A DNA stretch of 64,000 nucleotides from Ctenosaura bakeri (Eukaryota; Chordata; Lepidosauria; Squamata; Iguanidae). A program made the position numbers and the translations under genes. Under the pieces are notes generated by a model. That model searched no databases and was not told the DNA's origin. It saw only the letters and a program-made list of their open reading frames with translations. The stretch is from the NCBI GenBank assembly GCA_948474755.1, contig CAOLHI010000558.1:310001-374000 (forward strand), written 5' to 3'. Shown in pieces: positions 47,273 to 58,502 of this stretch; within the stretch, counting starts at the first letter, position 1; each line of letters opens with the position of its first letter.

Positions 47273-49320
47273 GGTCTGACACCTCACTTGCCATTCCATA
47301 CATAGTGGGGTGATTGTTTGGAAAGAAGAGTCTTCTTCTGGATGGCTTCCTTAAGCTTTTAGGATCCTCTTTTTCCACCTGTAGGTTGCAATTAGGATCA
47401 TGGTGGAAGAGTCTTCATACAGTCATTCTCACTCTCTTTCTTGTTACATTGAGCTCACATGCAACAAAAATGCTGAATATGGCTTCTTTTGTGTGATGGT
47501 CTCATTAAGTCAGCCCACAGTTTCAGGAGGGGTGCTGACATTCTGGGGAAGGGTTTTAAGGGGTATGTGGGGTTACAAAAGCAGTGGGAAAAGACCTATC
47601 AGTTGCATAAACTGTCTTGAGTGTTGCCTTTTATAATTTGAAATAATTAGTGAAGCTCAAACAATTTTTAGAGATATTGTTTAAGAGAAAGGCACTAAAA
47701 TTCAATTACTAATGCTGAATGTTATTTCCCCCTTTTCCTCCAGAGAGCAATTATTCATATCCAAGAAAGATGCTTACATTCTGCTTTATATAAAAAACTG
47801 AAAACAATATATATTATTTCTCTTTCTAGATTGGTTTATAATCTCCTAAGGGAGGGACATTCTTTGTAAATGTACACACATGTCTTTTTATATATAGCTC
47901 CTCAGCTCAGGACTCAATCTATCATTTACATGCCGACTTTAGCTTCCCGCCTGCAAATCAGTTTTCAATTAATATTCTCATCAGGATAATGTTGAATGAC
48001 CTCAGCTCTACTGCCACAAGATCAAACAAGCTACAAATCTTAGTATCGTGGAGATATGGCAAACTAAATTATCTCCACATCTGTCTTGACTCATCTCTAG
48101 AACACCTTGTTCCACTCAAGTATGATATGCATGCAGGCTGATCACCTGCGGCCAAGATGAACTGTTTGCATTTGAAAGATGGAATTTGACTTCTAGGTCT
48201 TGTTTAGATTTTCAAATGAAAACCTTTACAATTAACACATCTTTCCTGATTCCTTCCAAGACAACCCTGTAATCCACAAAACTTTTGCTTGTACGTATGT
48301 GATTTGGATCTCAGGTCAGGTGACAACTGAACTGAAACTTCTGCATTGTCACAGGCAAAGCTTGGAAAAGTTGCTGGTTTTGTTGAGGAAGTTATTCCCC
48401 AACTTCCCCATCCAATATGAATGTTGTCTATACTGGCAAAGGATTCTAGAGGTCTAAATCTAAGTTGATTTGTTCCTGAAGTCAGTCCAGGTGGCCCAAG
48501 ACATTTTGCTGACCATTCAATCCATGTATAGAGGTGGACTGGATGGGAAATTGCATCTTAACTTCAACACTAGCAATAGGGCAGTATGTTCGACCACACC
48601 TGAGATTAGTGTAGGGCAGGGGTGAGCAAAGAACATAACCTAAACTGAATGCAGAGCCTCGAGGCCATTTCTGAGTTCCCCAAGGCCCACACCAGCCCCA
48701 ATATCTTTTAGCCAAAAATGCTACCCATGCATCTAGGGGGCAATTCCACCATGTTTTCTGGAGGGGGAAGGGGGCTAGACTCTTTTTCAGCCCAGAAGAA
48801 GCTTTTACAAAGCTAGTAAGTAAACCAGACATCGACTTCAATTTTATTTGCTGGCTTTAAAAAGGTTTCTCCTAGGACTAGAGCAGCTAGGACATGTACA
48901 AATAAAACATCTCCAAGAGTGTCAGGGATATTTTGATATGTGTGTTGGGGTCATGGCAAGGGGAGGGATCCAGGGAAGGGCTCTTGAGGGACAAACTCCA
49001 ACTCCTGGCACCTGACTTAGGATGTCTAGGACTGGTTTGGCATCACACACAACTGCAAAGGAGGAGAACAGGAAGGACGTTTGAGAGGATCAGCAGAAAA
49101 TCTTCCACACTACCCCTCTCTCTGGTATCTAGGGCAGGTCACCACGCTCTTTCTTCTTGGTAAGGATGGCCAAGTAGATGGCCTTGCTCCACTTGCCCCA
49201 TACTATGCCCTCGAACATGTCATGGATGAAAACAGGGACACGTGACCATGCAACATCATAGTGTGATCAAGAGGGGGTTCATTATTAATTCATTATTAAT
49301 GAACACACAAGCTATAAGAG
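47273..49320. other. Intergenic, no gene recognised
   Basis: The minus-strand 119-codon frame at 48482-48841 has no recognisable domain. 'ggggtgagcaaag' near 48620 suggests an old repeat. An inverted 'ttcattattaattcattatt' lies near 49277. Confidence 0.45.
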
Positions 49321-49575
49321 GCTGCGGCAGCTTGCTTTTGCCTGAGCCTATCAAGCAGAGTGAGATCCTGCCCTCTCCCACCTCTCCCTCCTGCTGAGTT
49401 AATTGAGTACAAACTACTCTTGCATTCTGAACTCCTTTTGCATTAACTGGAGTAAACTAAGTTCAAAGAGAGGAAGTGGGAGAAGGAGGGAGAACCTGGG
49501 ACATTTTAAAAGCAGCTGAAAAAGTAGGATGGCATAGGATTAATTGGGACGATTCCTGCCAAATCAGGACAGTTG
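49321..49575 (-). repeat. Unnamed ~240-bp interspersed repeat, copy 2
   Basis: The reverse complement shows 'caactgtcctgatttggcag', 'gtagtttgtactcaattaac' and 'aggcaaaagcaagctg', the landmarks of the copy at 42131-42366. Confidence 0.65.
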
Positions 49576-49760
49576 CTGTACATGTCACACTTGAGGTGCA
49601 GTAACACCAGTTCACTGCATATGTGGCAACATCTAAAACCAATTCCTACTAGCTACTAATCAGGACTTCCACAAACTGGATTGAAAAAAAAATCTGTTCT
49701 AAATGAGGTTTTTATCATGATACCACCCTGACTCATTCAGCGAATGAGGCCTCCAGATGT
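49576..49760. other. Short intergenic gap
   Basis: No recognisable feature. Confidence 0.5.
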
Positions 49761-49810
49761 CATTGTTTTTAATTGCCATCAAGATTTCTTGACTGTAGTC
49801 TCCATTCTCA
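49761..49810 (-). mobile_element. Bov-B LINE, 3' tip with internal deletion
   Basis: It reads 'gtttttaattgccatcaag', the Bov-B 3' end, joined directly to 'atttcttgactgtagtctcc', which is RT-region sequence. In the copy at 28.65-29.2 kb these segments are about 500 bp apart, so an internal part is missing here. Confidence 0.75.
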
Positions 49811-50454
49811 GGCCATTTCCACATGATGTCGCTATAATGCTATAGCAATGGGTTGTTACTGGTCCAGGAGCCAAGAGTTGCTAAATTGCCACATTCTATT
49901 TTCCAGAAAAAATCTGTTAAGAACCTACTATAGCGCTTCAATCCTGTCAGTCATCGTAGGGTGGTCTGTTATAGAGCTTCCTGTTATGACGGATCCAGTA
50001 GTGGGAGAGCTGTAGGTTTGCCCAGTTCGTCCCTCCCTCAGTGACTCCCATGGCATGGTAACTTCCTATCATCTCTCCCTGTTTATTTTAAATGTCTCCA
50101 TTGAGTTAAAACTTTTTATTTTTTTTTAATACATTTTTGAACAGTATAGAACAAAAGTGCAATAGTGTACTAGCATGTCATGCTGTTACAACATTGCTGT
50201 GTTAGTACAGCTTCTAAACCTCCACCAAAAAAATTACTGCCCAATCAGGGGCAGTGGGACTGGTTGAAAGCAGGGCACAGGAGTGGCCAAGAACACTGTA
50301 ATGCAGACAGAACATCAGTGGCAATACTGCTACCCATCCACTTAAGGGGAAAGGGTGCAGAAAAGAGCATCCCTGACCCGATGGCATTGTGGACGTGACA
50401 ATGCTGCCATTATAACGATATTGTGCGCTAATGGTGTCTAGTGTAGAAATGGTC
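49811..50454. mobile_element. 644-bp non-autonomous DNA transposon in Bov-B
   Basis: Its ends GGCCATTTCCACAT and TGTAGAAATGGTC match the foldback MITE ends. It splits Bov-B sequence, and the neighbouring trinucleotides TCA and TGA fit a 3-bp duplication with one change. Subterminal parts pair imperfectly (gctataatgcta versus cattataacg). No transposase frame is present. Confidence 0.78.
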
Positions 50455-50460
50455 TGATTA

Positions 50461-51001
50461 ATGACTGAGCCAAGGTATGGAAAATCTTTAACTGTTTCAA
50501 TGTCTTCATCATCTACTTTAAAGTCATGCAAATCATTATATTTTTTCTTAATGTTCAACTGTAAACCTGTTTTTGCACTTTCTGCCTTCACTATCTTCAG
50601 GAATTGTTCCCATTCTTTGCTATTTTCTGCTAGCAGTATGATGTCATACGCATATCTTAAACTGTGAATGTTCCTTCTCCCAGATTTCATGTCTCATTCC
50701 TCTAAGTCTAATCCTACTTTACATTTGATATATTCAGTGTACAAGTTAAACAGATAGGGTGATACAATGTATTTATGCTGATCCCCTTGTCAACTGGAAA
50801 CCATTCTTTTTCTCTATATTCTGTCCTGACAGTAACCTCTTGCACTAAGTATAGGTTTTGCATCAAGCCAATTAAATGTTGTGGCACACCCATTTCTTTA
50901 CAAGCCATCCATAGTTTTTCATGATCTACACAATCAAAGACTTTGCTATAATCTATAAAGCACAGGCTGATTTTCTTCTGAAATTCTTTGGTGCACTCCA
51001 T
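50461..51001 (-). pseudogene. Bov-B reverse transcriptase remnant
   Basis: Two minus-strand frames cover the palm domain. The upstream one holds FIDYSKVFDCVDHEKLW and the primer-grip-proximal GLMQNLYL segment. The downstream one holds SLRYAYDIILLAENSKEWEQ and VKDFPYLGSVINQ. The family's catalytic YADD reads YAYD, so the second metal-binding aspartate of the box is lost. The 3' end of the frame is cut by the DNA transposon at 50454. Confidence 0.85.
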
Positions 51002-52596
51002 TATCCAACATGTGTTTGCAGTATGGTCCCCAGTACCTCTTCCTTTTCTGAATCCAGCTTAGACACCTGGCAGTTCGCACTCCATATATGGTAAATGTCT
51101 TTGCTGTAGAATCTTGAGCATCTCTTTATTTGCATGGGAGATTAATGCAATAGTCCTGTGGTTACTGCAATCTGTAGGGTCCTTTTTCTTGGGTACTGGA
51201 ATGTACATTGAGCATTTCCAGTCTTTGGGACATTCTTTTGTTTTCCATATTTGTCATCAGATTTTAGTTAGAACTAGAGTAGATTCTATTCTCTGTAGCT
51301 TGAAGCAGTTCTATTGGTTCTATCTGTTCTATCTGTTCCTGGCACTTTCCCCAAGTGCCCCCAGTGCAGCTTCCATTTCACTTTTTAAAATTGTAGGCTC
51401 ATCTGCAAATGGTGCTTCCTTGAATGAATCTGTCATTGTTTCATCTTTTTTATATAGTTCCTCAGTGTATTTTTCTATTTTGTTTGTTTGTTTGTTATTT
51501 TTACTTGTTTATGTAATGTTCCCCCTCCTGGTTATAGAGAATCCCCATTCTTAGTTTAAGTTTCCCTTTGATTTCTCAGATCTTGTAGAAGATGTATCTT
51601 GTTCTTCCTTTTTTGTTGCTATCTTCTGTTTTTCTGCACTGAGTCTTATAGTAGTTCTCTTTGTTCCTGGACACAAGTCACTCAACAGTTGCATTCAGGA
51701 TTCTGACTCTATTTCCGTCTCCTTTTACTTTTACTCTGTGCCCATCCTTAACTGCTTGCAGAGCTTCATCTGTCACTCATTGAAACTTCTCTTTTTTTTT
51801 CAGCTGTAGATAGTATCTTTTTGCAATGTGCCAACTAGTTCCTCTGGTTCCTAGTCAATTAGACTTAGTGGTGCAAATCTATTTTTGCATTATCTTTAAA
51901 TTCTATGGAGATGTTCTTCAGGTTGTGTTTTGGCACAATGGTTGGTTTAGTGTTCTTCTTTAGCTTTACTCTGATCTTTGTTCTTAGCAGTTCATGGTCT
52001 CTGCCAAGATCTGCTCCTGGTCTTGTTTTTGCAGAAAAAAATGGAGCTTCTGCTTCCAATTACATCGTCTGTTTGAATTGTATATTGGCCGTAAGGTGAT
52101 GCCCATGTTTACTGTCACCTCTTTGTTTGCTTGAAGAATGTGCTTGCGATGAACAAACTGTTGGCCTTGCAAAATTCAGTCACTAAGTCTTCTGCTTCAT
52201 TTATTGATCCTAGGCCAAACTTTCCTACAATCTTTGATTGTGCTCTGTTTCCTGCTTTAGCATTCTAATCACCTACGATTAACAAGAAGTCCTGTTTTGG
52301 TGTGTGATCCATTTCCTCCTGGACTCCAGTGTAGAATCTTTTGATTTCTTCTTCTTCTGCCTTTGTAGTTGGAGCATAAAAATGGATTGCAGTTATATTT
52401 ATAGGTTTTCCCTGAAGTCTTGTTGACATTAATTATTCAGTTAGACTTTCCATTATATCCTTAGACTGCTTTTGCTGCATTTCTCCTTACTATTAATGCC
52501 GCCCCATTTCTTCTTGGTTTTTCATTTCATGAGTAAAACATAGTACAATTATGTGAATCAAAATGTCCCATTCCCATCCAATTTAGCTCATTCACC

Positions 52597-52779
52597 TCAA
52601 GTATTGCAATGTTTATATGTTCCATTTCTTGTTTTACTGTATAGTTTCCTCTGATTCATGCTTCTCATATTCCATGTTCCTAAAACATGCGCTGTGCAGC
52701 TTCGGACTTTCCTTTCCCTTCTAAGCATCTCAACAGCTGAACATCCTTTCAGCTTGAGTCCAGTTTCATCATTAGCCAC
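52597..52779 (-). pseudogene. Bov-B endonuclease N-terminal remnant
   Basis: The segment includes a cysteine- and arginine-rich lead and the endonuclease start GTWNMRSMN, where the conserved asparagine of the APE-type endonuclease lies. The frame is lost after about 60 codons. Confidence 0.75.
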
Positions 52780-53170
52780 AGTGCTACTCGTAATTGTCGT
52801 CTGCTCTTCCCCAGTAGCTCATTAAGTGGCACATGACATGGAAGCTTCATCTTCTGACAACATTTCTTGTTTCATTTTAGATTGTCTCATCATAGATTTT
52901 TCATGATAAAAAAAAACCATTCAAAATGGGTTTACTATGCCTCTTCTGCACAGTACTAACAAGCATTAGCTATCATGCCACTGCTGTTGACTCTGAGAGA
53001 TCTTCCACCAGTGTAACCCTCCTACCCCACACACACACTACTGCCCAGTAGATGTTTGGCACATTTAGACTGGTTCCTTAGCAAAAGCCTGTCTGAGATG
53101 GAGGATCCTACTAGGAGCACTGCTACCATTAGCATAGCCTCTTGCCTCACAGCAGTACACAATCTCATTC

Positions 53171-54321
53171 CACCATGGAAAGGGAGTACCATAGTAGGCC
53201 TTCATTCATAGCTCCTCCTTATTTCCCCCCTGCTTTTCCCTTCCTCTCTCTCTCTCTCTTTTTTTCTACTATGGAATACTCATCAAGGAGAGAACAGAAG
53301 AAGAACTGCACAGTTGCTTCTAATTGCTAGCATAAGGAGCCCTCCATCTGGAATTGCCCCAAGTGTCTTGTAACCAGAAGCCTGGCTGAATGATTTGGTA
53401 TTTTTTAAAACAGTGCATGTAATCTCCGTTTGCAAAGCTCTGTGAAGCATGCACACTCTGACCTATATTCTGCCACTAAAAGACATTTTCTATAGTTCAT
53501 GAATTCTCCAATAATGCAAAACTAATTGCTTCCTATTATTGGTTTAATTCCATCAGGGTGGCATTTTAAAATAAATCCTGTACCATTTCAGAATGAAAAT
53601 TTGGTCGATTGAATGCCAGAGAGGGACATACACACATACTCACACTTACACTTCTGTGTTGTTTTAAATTCACAGTTTTTATTGACTGTTTTGCTTTTGG
53701 AATGAATAATGTAATCCTAATTCACAGATGCACCAGGTGTAGGACATTTGGATTAGGCACACATCTTTCTGCCAGGAAAACTCTCTTGGAATGGCTGATC
53801 TCAGATATCTGCTGACAGAAAAATCTGCCAGCAGAACTGCTCAGCAGGCTAAGATCTATAAGCAGAGGCAGACCCCCCTTACCAAAAGGGGTGATTATGG
53901 TAGTGCATGGAGTGTTGATATTTCTTCAGCTATCTGATGTGATGGACTGGCAGGGATTCCCCCTCCCCCAATGTGCCAGGAACCAGTGCCATATTTGTGC
54001 CCACTGACTACCACTGTTTCTTGCTTTCGTCTTTCTTTCTTTCCACAAACCAGGAGCCAACAGCTCATGGCCCACCATTTTGAGTAGCACTGCACTATAC
54101 AATCTCAATATGAGCATAAGAGGATGAGCTTCGCATTGTGGGATTTGAGAGCAAATCCTTTGGGATACAATGTTAGCAACTTGTGAAGTTGGCAGCATGA
54201 GGGAGGGCTTTCAAGATTTGACCTTGACATCTTATGAGATGTGAGTTAGGCCAAGGTTATTTAAGGCCTGGCCACAGTGGGGCATCAGTTCAACCAAGTA
54301 ATCCACCCTCTTTCCCTATCA
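53171..54321. other. Intergenic with a palindromic repeat scrap
   Basis: 53808-53862 contains 'atctgccagcagaactgctc' and 'aggctaagatct', similar to the repeat at 2.8 kb. A CT-rich patch is at 53243-53268. No gene. Confidence 0.45.
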
Positions 54322-54501
54322 GCCTTTCTGCACTAGACTGTTAATAGTGCTATGATTCCACTTTCAACATCCTATGGAATCCTGGGGTTTGCAGTTTCGA
54401 GAGGGGCCACCCGGCTCCTCCCGAAACTGCAAACCCCAGGATTCCATAGGATGTTGAAATTGGAATCATAGTGCTATTAACAGCCTAGTGCAGAAATGGC
54501 C
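54322..54501. mobile_element. Foldback MITE, copy 7 (180 bp)
   Basis: Arms pair almost fully. Both arms share the variants GTTAATAG/CTATTAAC and TATGATTCC/GGAATCATA, absent from most other copies. The loop is 'gaggggccacccggctcctc'. A first base seems lost on the left, so the target duplication is unclear. Confidence 0.9.
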
Positions 54502-56219
54502 TATGTTAAGGTCAGTGGTGTATTTAGCATAAACAGCACCTAAGGCAAGCATGGAAGTTGTGCATCTACTTTCTTATTCCTACCCTCCACCCCTATATGC
54601 ACAGCATTTTTGCCTCCCCGCACGGCATTGGCACATTGGCACCTGGGGCACATGTCCTACTTGCCCCACCCTAAATATGCCTCTGGTTAAGGCCCCAGGT
54701 TATGGCTGGTCAATCTTCAGAAGACTGGAAATGATTTTTGATCATGTTAGCTAGAGTGATGTCCAGTGACTTACATGCTCTTCACTTGCTCTAGGGTTCC
54801 TGGCTTCTCATACTGTACCTACACAATGTGTATTTCTGGCTGCTACTGAAGATGTGAAAATATGCCCTGCGAATGGAAATATAAAGAGAGGAAGGCATAA
54901 GTACAATTTAAAATGTTGAAGCATGTGCCCTGGATCAGGATGAAAGCCTCTCTCCTGATTTGGGCAATTGGGCAATTGGCCAAACGCCCTACCCATCAAA
55001 TGGATCTGGCACAGCATTAGCTACTGATCTGGGAAATCAATGTTTGAGGTCCCTCCTCCCCTCATACTAGTTAACCTGTTAATTTGTTACCAGATCATTC
55101 ATCTTTATTGCCTTCAACATTATTGTTACCTTTAATAAAATCTGTGGCCCAGTTTTCCTATATCCAAAGCTTTGTGTCACTAGAGCCAAAAAGGGAGAGA
55201 GATGGGATGAGGTGAGCGAAGGACTGAGTTACATTGGATCAAGCGCAGGGACACAGCCACCATGCAAGCACGCAAATTAGACCAGGTGGAGAGGGACTTG
55301 GAGTCAACACAACTTCAGCTGGCCTAGTGTCCCTCAGACATCTTTGCCCATTAGGGTGCACATGTGTAAAGAAACATATTTCCCAGGACTTATCATAAGC
55401 ATTTTGCTTGATTGCATGCAAACGTTTCACCTTTGTTCAGGCAGGTCCCCTAAATCCCAGTTAATATTCTGAAAAGGGATGCAGAGAGTCCTGATAGAAT
55501 AAATCATAAAGCACTATGATTATTTCTCTATGCCATGGTAGGGGCATATACCATCCCACCACTGTTTTTGGGCTGCAGCTCCCACCAGGTCTAGCCAACA
55601 TAGCCAATGGTGAGGAACTCTGGGAACTGCAGTACAGCAGTTTTAGGGGTACACATCGCCTACCTGTGCTGTAGACTTTAAAAGCTGTAGCAAATAAGAT
55701 CTGACCTGTGTGTGCCACACCTCTGTTAATGTATTTTTATGCCACCTGAATACATATGTATAGATGTGTTTATGTACATATTTGCTCATGGACAGACAGT
55801 GTTGTTGTTGTTGTTATTGTTGTCGACTAGCATTCAGTATTGCAGTTACAGATTCATAACCTACAGTTACAGATATGTAACTTTTGCCATATTCAGTAAG
55901 ACTATGTAGTCTTTCTGTAAGAATACATAAATTTCCCCACCCCCAGTGCAGTCCACCTTAACAGTCAGCTGCCATATAAAGTCAGGGTTGCCAGTCAGAG
56001 TGCAAGGAAGGTAACATCTCCATCCTACTCATCTGTGAGGAAGGCTGCAACAATCAGAAGCAGGACCCATCACAATTTCTTATGGCAACTTCCCCCATTG
56101 GTGGGGGGTGGAAATGTCATCCTCCTTGCTCCCCAACTGGAGCTGAACAGACCTCCTTCCCCCAGTCTATCTACTAAGGAGCCTGGGGGAAGGGGGGATC
56201 AAGCTAGAAGATGGTACTT
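54502..56219. other. Intergenic with one hAT-like piece
   Basis: A hAT-like palindromic segment lies at about 55545-55650 ('gggctgcagctcccaccagg', 'ggaactgcagtaca'). A TTG run lies at 55801-55823. Minus-strand frames at 54808-55017 and 55461-55718 are not recognisable proteins. Confidence 0.45.
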
Positions 56220-56383
56220 GGTCCATTTCCGCACTACACTCTCATAGCGCGATTATTCCACTTTCAACATCCTATGGAATCCTGGAGTTTGCAGTTTGGG
56301 GAGGGGCCTTTGCAAACTCCAGGATTCCATAGGATGTTGAAAGTGGAATAATCATGCTATGAGAGTGTAGTGCAGAAATGGCC
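56220..56383. mobile_element. Foldback MITE, copy 8
   Basis: Both arms carry ACACTCTCATAG/CTATGAGAGTGT, a variant private to this copy. The centre is 'gtttggggaggggcctttgc'. The left end reads GGTCCATTTCCGCAC with one extra base. Confidence 0.88.
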
Positions 56384-56409
56384 TAGTTACACATATCTAA
56401 CTAAGCAAC

Positions 56410-56632
56410 CAATGTTGCATGGGTAATGATTTGGTCACTTGACTATGACTCTGGAGACCAGAATTCAAATCCTTACTTAGCCGTGGAAGCCCACGGGGTG
56501 ACCTTTGGCAAGTCACACTCTCTCAGCCCAAGGGAAGGCAAAAGCAAACTCCTGAACAAATCTTGCCAGGAAAACTCTGTCATAGGTTCACCTGAGAGTT
56601 GCCGTAAGTCAGAAATGACATGAAGGCACACA
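56410..56632 (+). mobile_element. Sauria-type SINE
   Basis: The head is 'gactatgactctggagacca' plus 'gaattcaaatcc' (B-box-like), the body 'ggcaagtcacactctctcag', and the tail 'gagttgccgtaagtcagaaa' then 'tgacatgaaggcacaca'. It starts 27 bp after MITE copy 8. Confidence 0.88.
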
Positions 56633-56937
56633 ATATTCTCTCTCTTTTTAATGCAGTGTAGTTTTCTAGTGCAGCTTCCATCAGTGTCATTTTTTGGAAG
56701 AAAGCTGGGGCATAAATACAATAACTCCATGTGCAGTTAAAAAAATCTCCTAAAATCAGATTGCTTTAGATTCCACGTAGTTTCACATACATTGAGGATC
56801 CTACTTCACCACATTTTGCATCTATGCATGGTGTCTGTGTATGTGTGGTGTGTGTGTGTGAGTGTGTGTAAGTAAGTAACTGATATCTTTCCAGATCCAG
56901 GATGGTGACTTTATTTGAAGGGGACATTGATATAATA
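56633..56937. other. Intergenic with TG-rich patch
   Basis: A TG-rich stretch lies at about 56829-56870. Nothing else. Confidence 0.6.
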
Positions 56938-57100
56938 GGCCATTTCCACACTAGAGTGTTATAGTGCTATTATTCCACTTTCAACATCCTATGGAATCCT
57001 GGGGTTTGCAGTTTGGGGAGGGGCCTTTGCAAACTCCAGGATTCAATAGTATGTTGAAAGTGGAATAATAGCACTATAACACTCTAGTGCGGAAATGGCC
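56938..57100. mobile_element. Foldback MITE, copy 9 (163 bp), best-preserved
   Basis: Perfect terminal GGCCATTTCC/GGAAATGGCC, arms pairing through GAGTGTTATAGTGC/GCACTATAACACTC, and ATA on both sides (56935-56937 and 57101-57103). This copy and copies 6 and 10 define the ends and the 3-bp duplication. Confidence 0.93.
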
Positions 57101-57691
57101 ATAATCTCTCTGCAAGTGATCAGGCTTCCTTCGCAGGTAGTAATAGCGTAGGACATCCACTAGAGGTAGCTCTAGAGTCAGACTGTCACAACTGCAATCT
57201 GGAGTGATAACTTTAAGAGAAATCTTCCTACAAATGCTCAGAAAAAGGAAAGACTATCTCCAATGCAGCTTGCTTTGCAGAACTATATTCACTCAGCCCA
57301 TTTCAAGGTTGTCCTGACCAGGGGATTTATAATGTTGCTGACAAAAAGCTAGCTTATTAAACCATGAAGTTTTTTGGCCTGTTTATCATATCTCTTAAAA
57401 ATTCCCTCTGCTCCACCTCATTTTACCTTGCCCGGTGCCAAGAATTTGTGTCAGCTTAACATTAAAAAAATGCATACAATTTGTTGAACAACTAATCAAA
57501 TATGCAAATAAAAGCAGGTCATCACTAATACATTTAAACAGATGTGGTGACTACCTTTTAATTAAGGCAATGAGTTGGTTTACTAAATTAATGCCCTTTC
57601 TTTATCCCATTGTGTATGTTCTTATGTTATTGTGAGAATGAGAAGAATTCACTGTGGGCCTGTACTGATTTGCATATGAAATAAAAATATA
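57101..57691. other. Intergenic, no feature recognised
   Basis: Plain sequence. Confidence 0.5.
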
Positions 57692-58115
57692 TCTTCTAAT
57701 ATATAAAAGTCAAAGTTTTTGACCTCATACGATTGGCTGTGTCAGGCAAATGATACGATTGCCTGTGTGAGGCGAAGACTTCATGTGATTGGCTGCCTAA
57801 GAAGATTCTGTGGAATCCTGGGGTTGGAAGTTTAGGGAGGGGCCTTTAGAATTCTCAGCCACAGAGCTCTTGGGCCTGGCTGGTTGCTATGGAGATGAGG
57901 CCTAGCAGCAAGGAGGAGGGCAGCGTATTCCTTCAGGAACCCAACCTCTGTATGTTAATAACTCTGAATACAGATTGGATTAGGGAATATGGGGAAAAAT
58001 TACAGGTACTGGATAAGACAGTTTGGGGAATGAGAGACACAGGATCTCAAATCTTTCTAACAAATATTACCTATGACAAAATACAATCGCAGGCAACGTC
58101 AGGTAAATACACTAG
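57692..58115 (+). mobile_element. Probable non-autonomous Helitron (424 bp)
   Basis: The 5' end TCTTCTAATATATAAAAGTC follows an A. The 3' end 'aggcaacgtcaggtaaatac' then ACTAG ends in CTAG, like the 'gcaacgccgggtaa...CTAG' ends of Helitrons known in vertebrates. There is no inverted repeat and no target duplication, as expected for rolling-circle elements, but the base after CTAG is C, not the usual T. Near the 5' end are three diverged ~26-bp units around 'cgattggctgtgt'. No Rep/helicase is present. Confidence 0.5.
57803..57880 (+). repeat. Foldback-MITE arm fragment inside the Helitron
   Basis: 'gtggaatcctggggttggaa' then 'gtttagggaggggccttt' and 'ttctcagccacagagctctt' match the inner arm and loop of MITE copy 6. 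No MITE end is present on either side. Confidence 0.7.
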
Positions 58116-58269
58116 CAGGTTATAAAAGTTGTAATGGGTTAGATTCATTCTTCCCGTCTGAACTTGTTACCCCAGCTCTTCCTTTAAGACCAGCTGCCAG
58201 ATCCTAGGCCTCCACTGAGTAATGCTTTGGGTTTTTGTTGACAGGAGCCGGGGGGGGGAATCAGACCCA
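58116..58269. other. Short intergenic gap
   Basis: A G-run lies at 58249-58257. No other feature. Confidence 0.5.
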
Positions 58270-58345
58270 GAAAATCTCCATGATAAGGTCGTTTAAGGGT
58301 CACTGTAAGCCAGAAATGACTTGAAGGCACACAGCAATAACAATT
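58270..58345 (+). mobile_element. Sauria-type SINE 3' tail fragment
   Basis: 'ccatgataaggtcgtttaag' and 'cactgtaagccagaaatgac' followed by 'ttgaaggcacacagcaataa' is the Bov-B-like tail. The tRNA head is missing. Confidence 0.75.
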
Positions 58346-58502
58346 GATAGGTTACATCTCTGTTTCTTACTTCTGTTGGAAGGAAAGAATAAATTGCAAA
58401 TTTGACCATTGGGAGTGCACCATGTTGGTATCCCTAAAAGAGCAAGAATAGAGATACTGTAAAGAAAGCCATGTGTGATGAACTGCATCATCATTCATTA
58501 GA

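Larger units (their letters stand above)
50455..53170 (-). mobile_element. Bov-B LINE, nearly full-length but decayed
   Basis: Read on the minus strand, it has an endonuclease start near 52650-52760 (HVLGTWNMRSMNQ) and then further endonuclease-derived sequence to about 51900. It continues with the RT region containing FIDYSKVFDCVDHEKLW (within 50714-51001) and LRYAYDIILLAE (50643-50660 region), and ends against the 644-bp transposon. The catalytic YADD is changed to YAYD, and many stops and frame changes separate the pieces. The upstream limit near 53170 is a guess based on residual Bov-B-like 5' sequence. Confidence 0.85.

Noticed and set aside
48482..48841. 119-codon minus-strand frame
   Set aside because: No domain or splice context, and it contains phrases suggestive of an old repeat.
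51114..51554. 146-codon plus-strand frame
   Set aside because: It is the complement of decayed Bov-B coding sequence.
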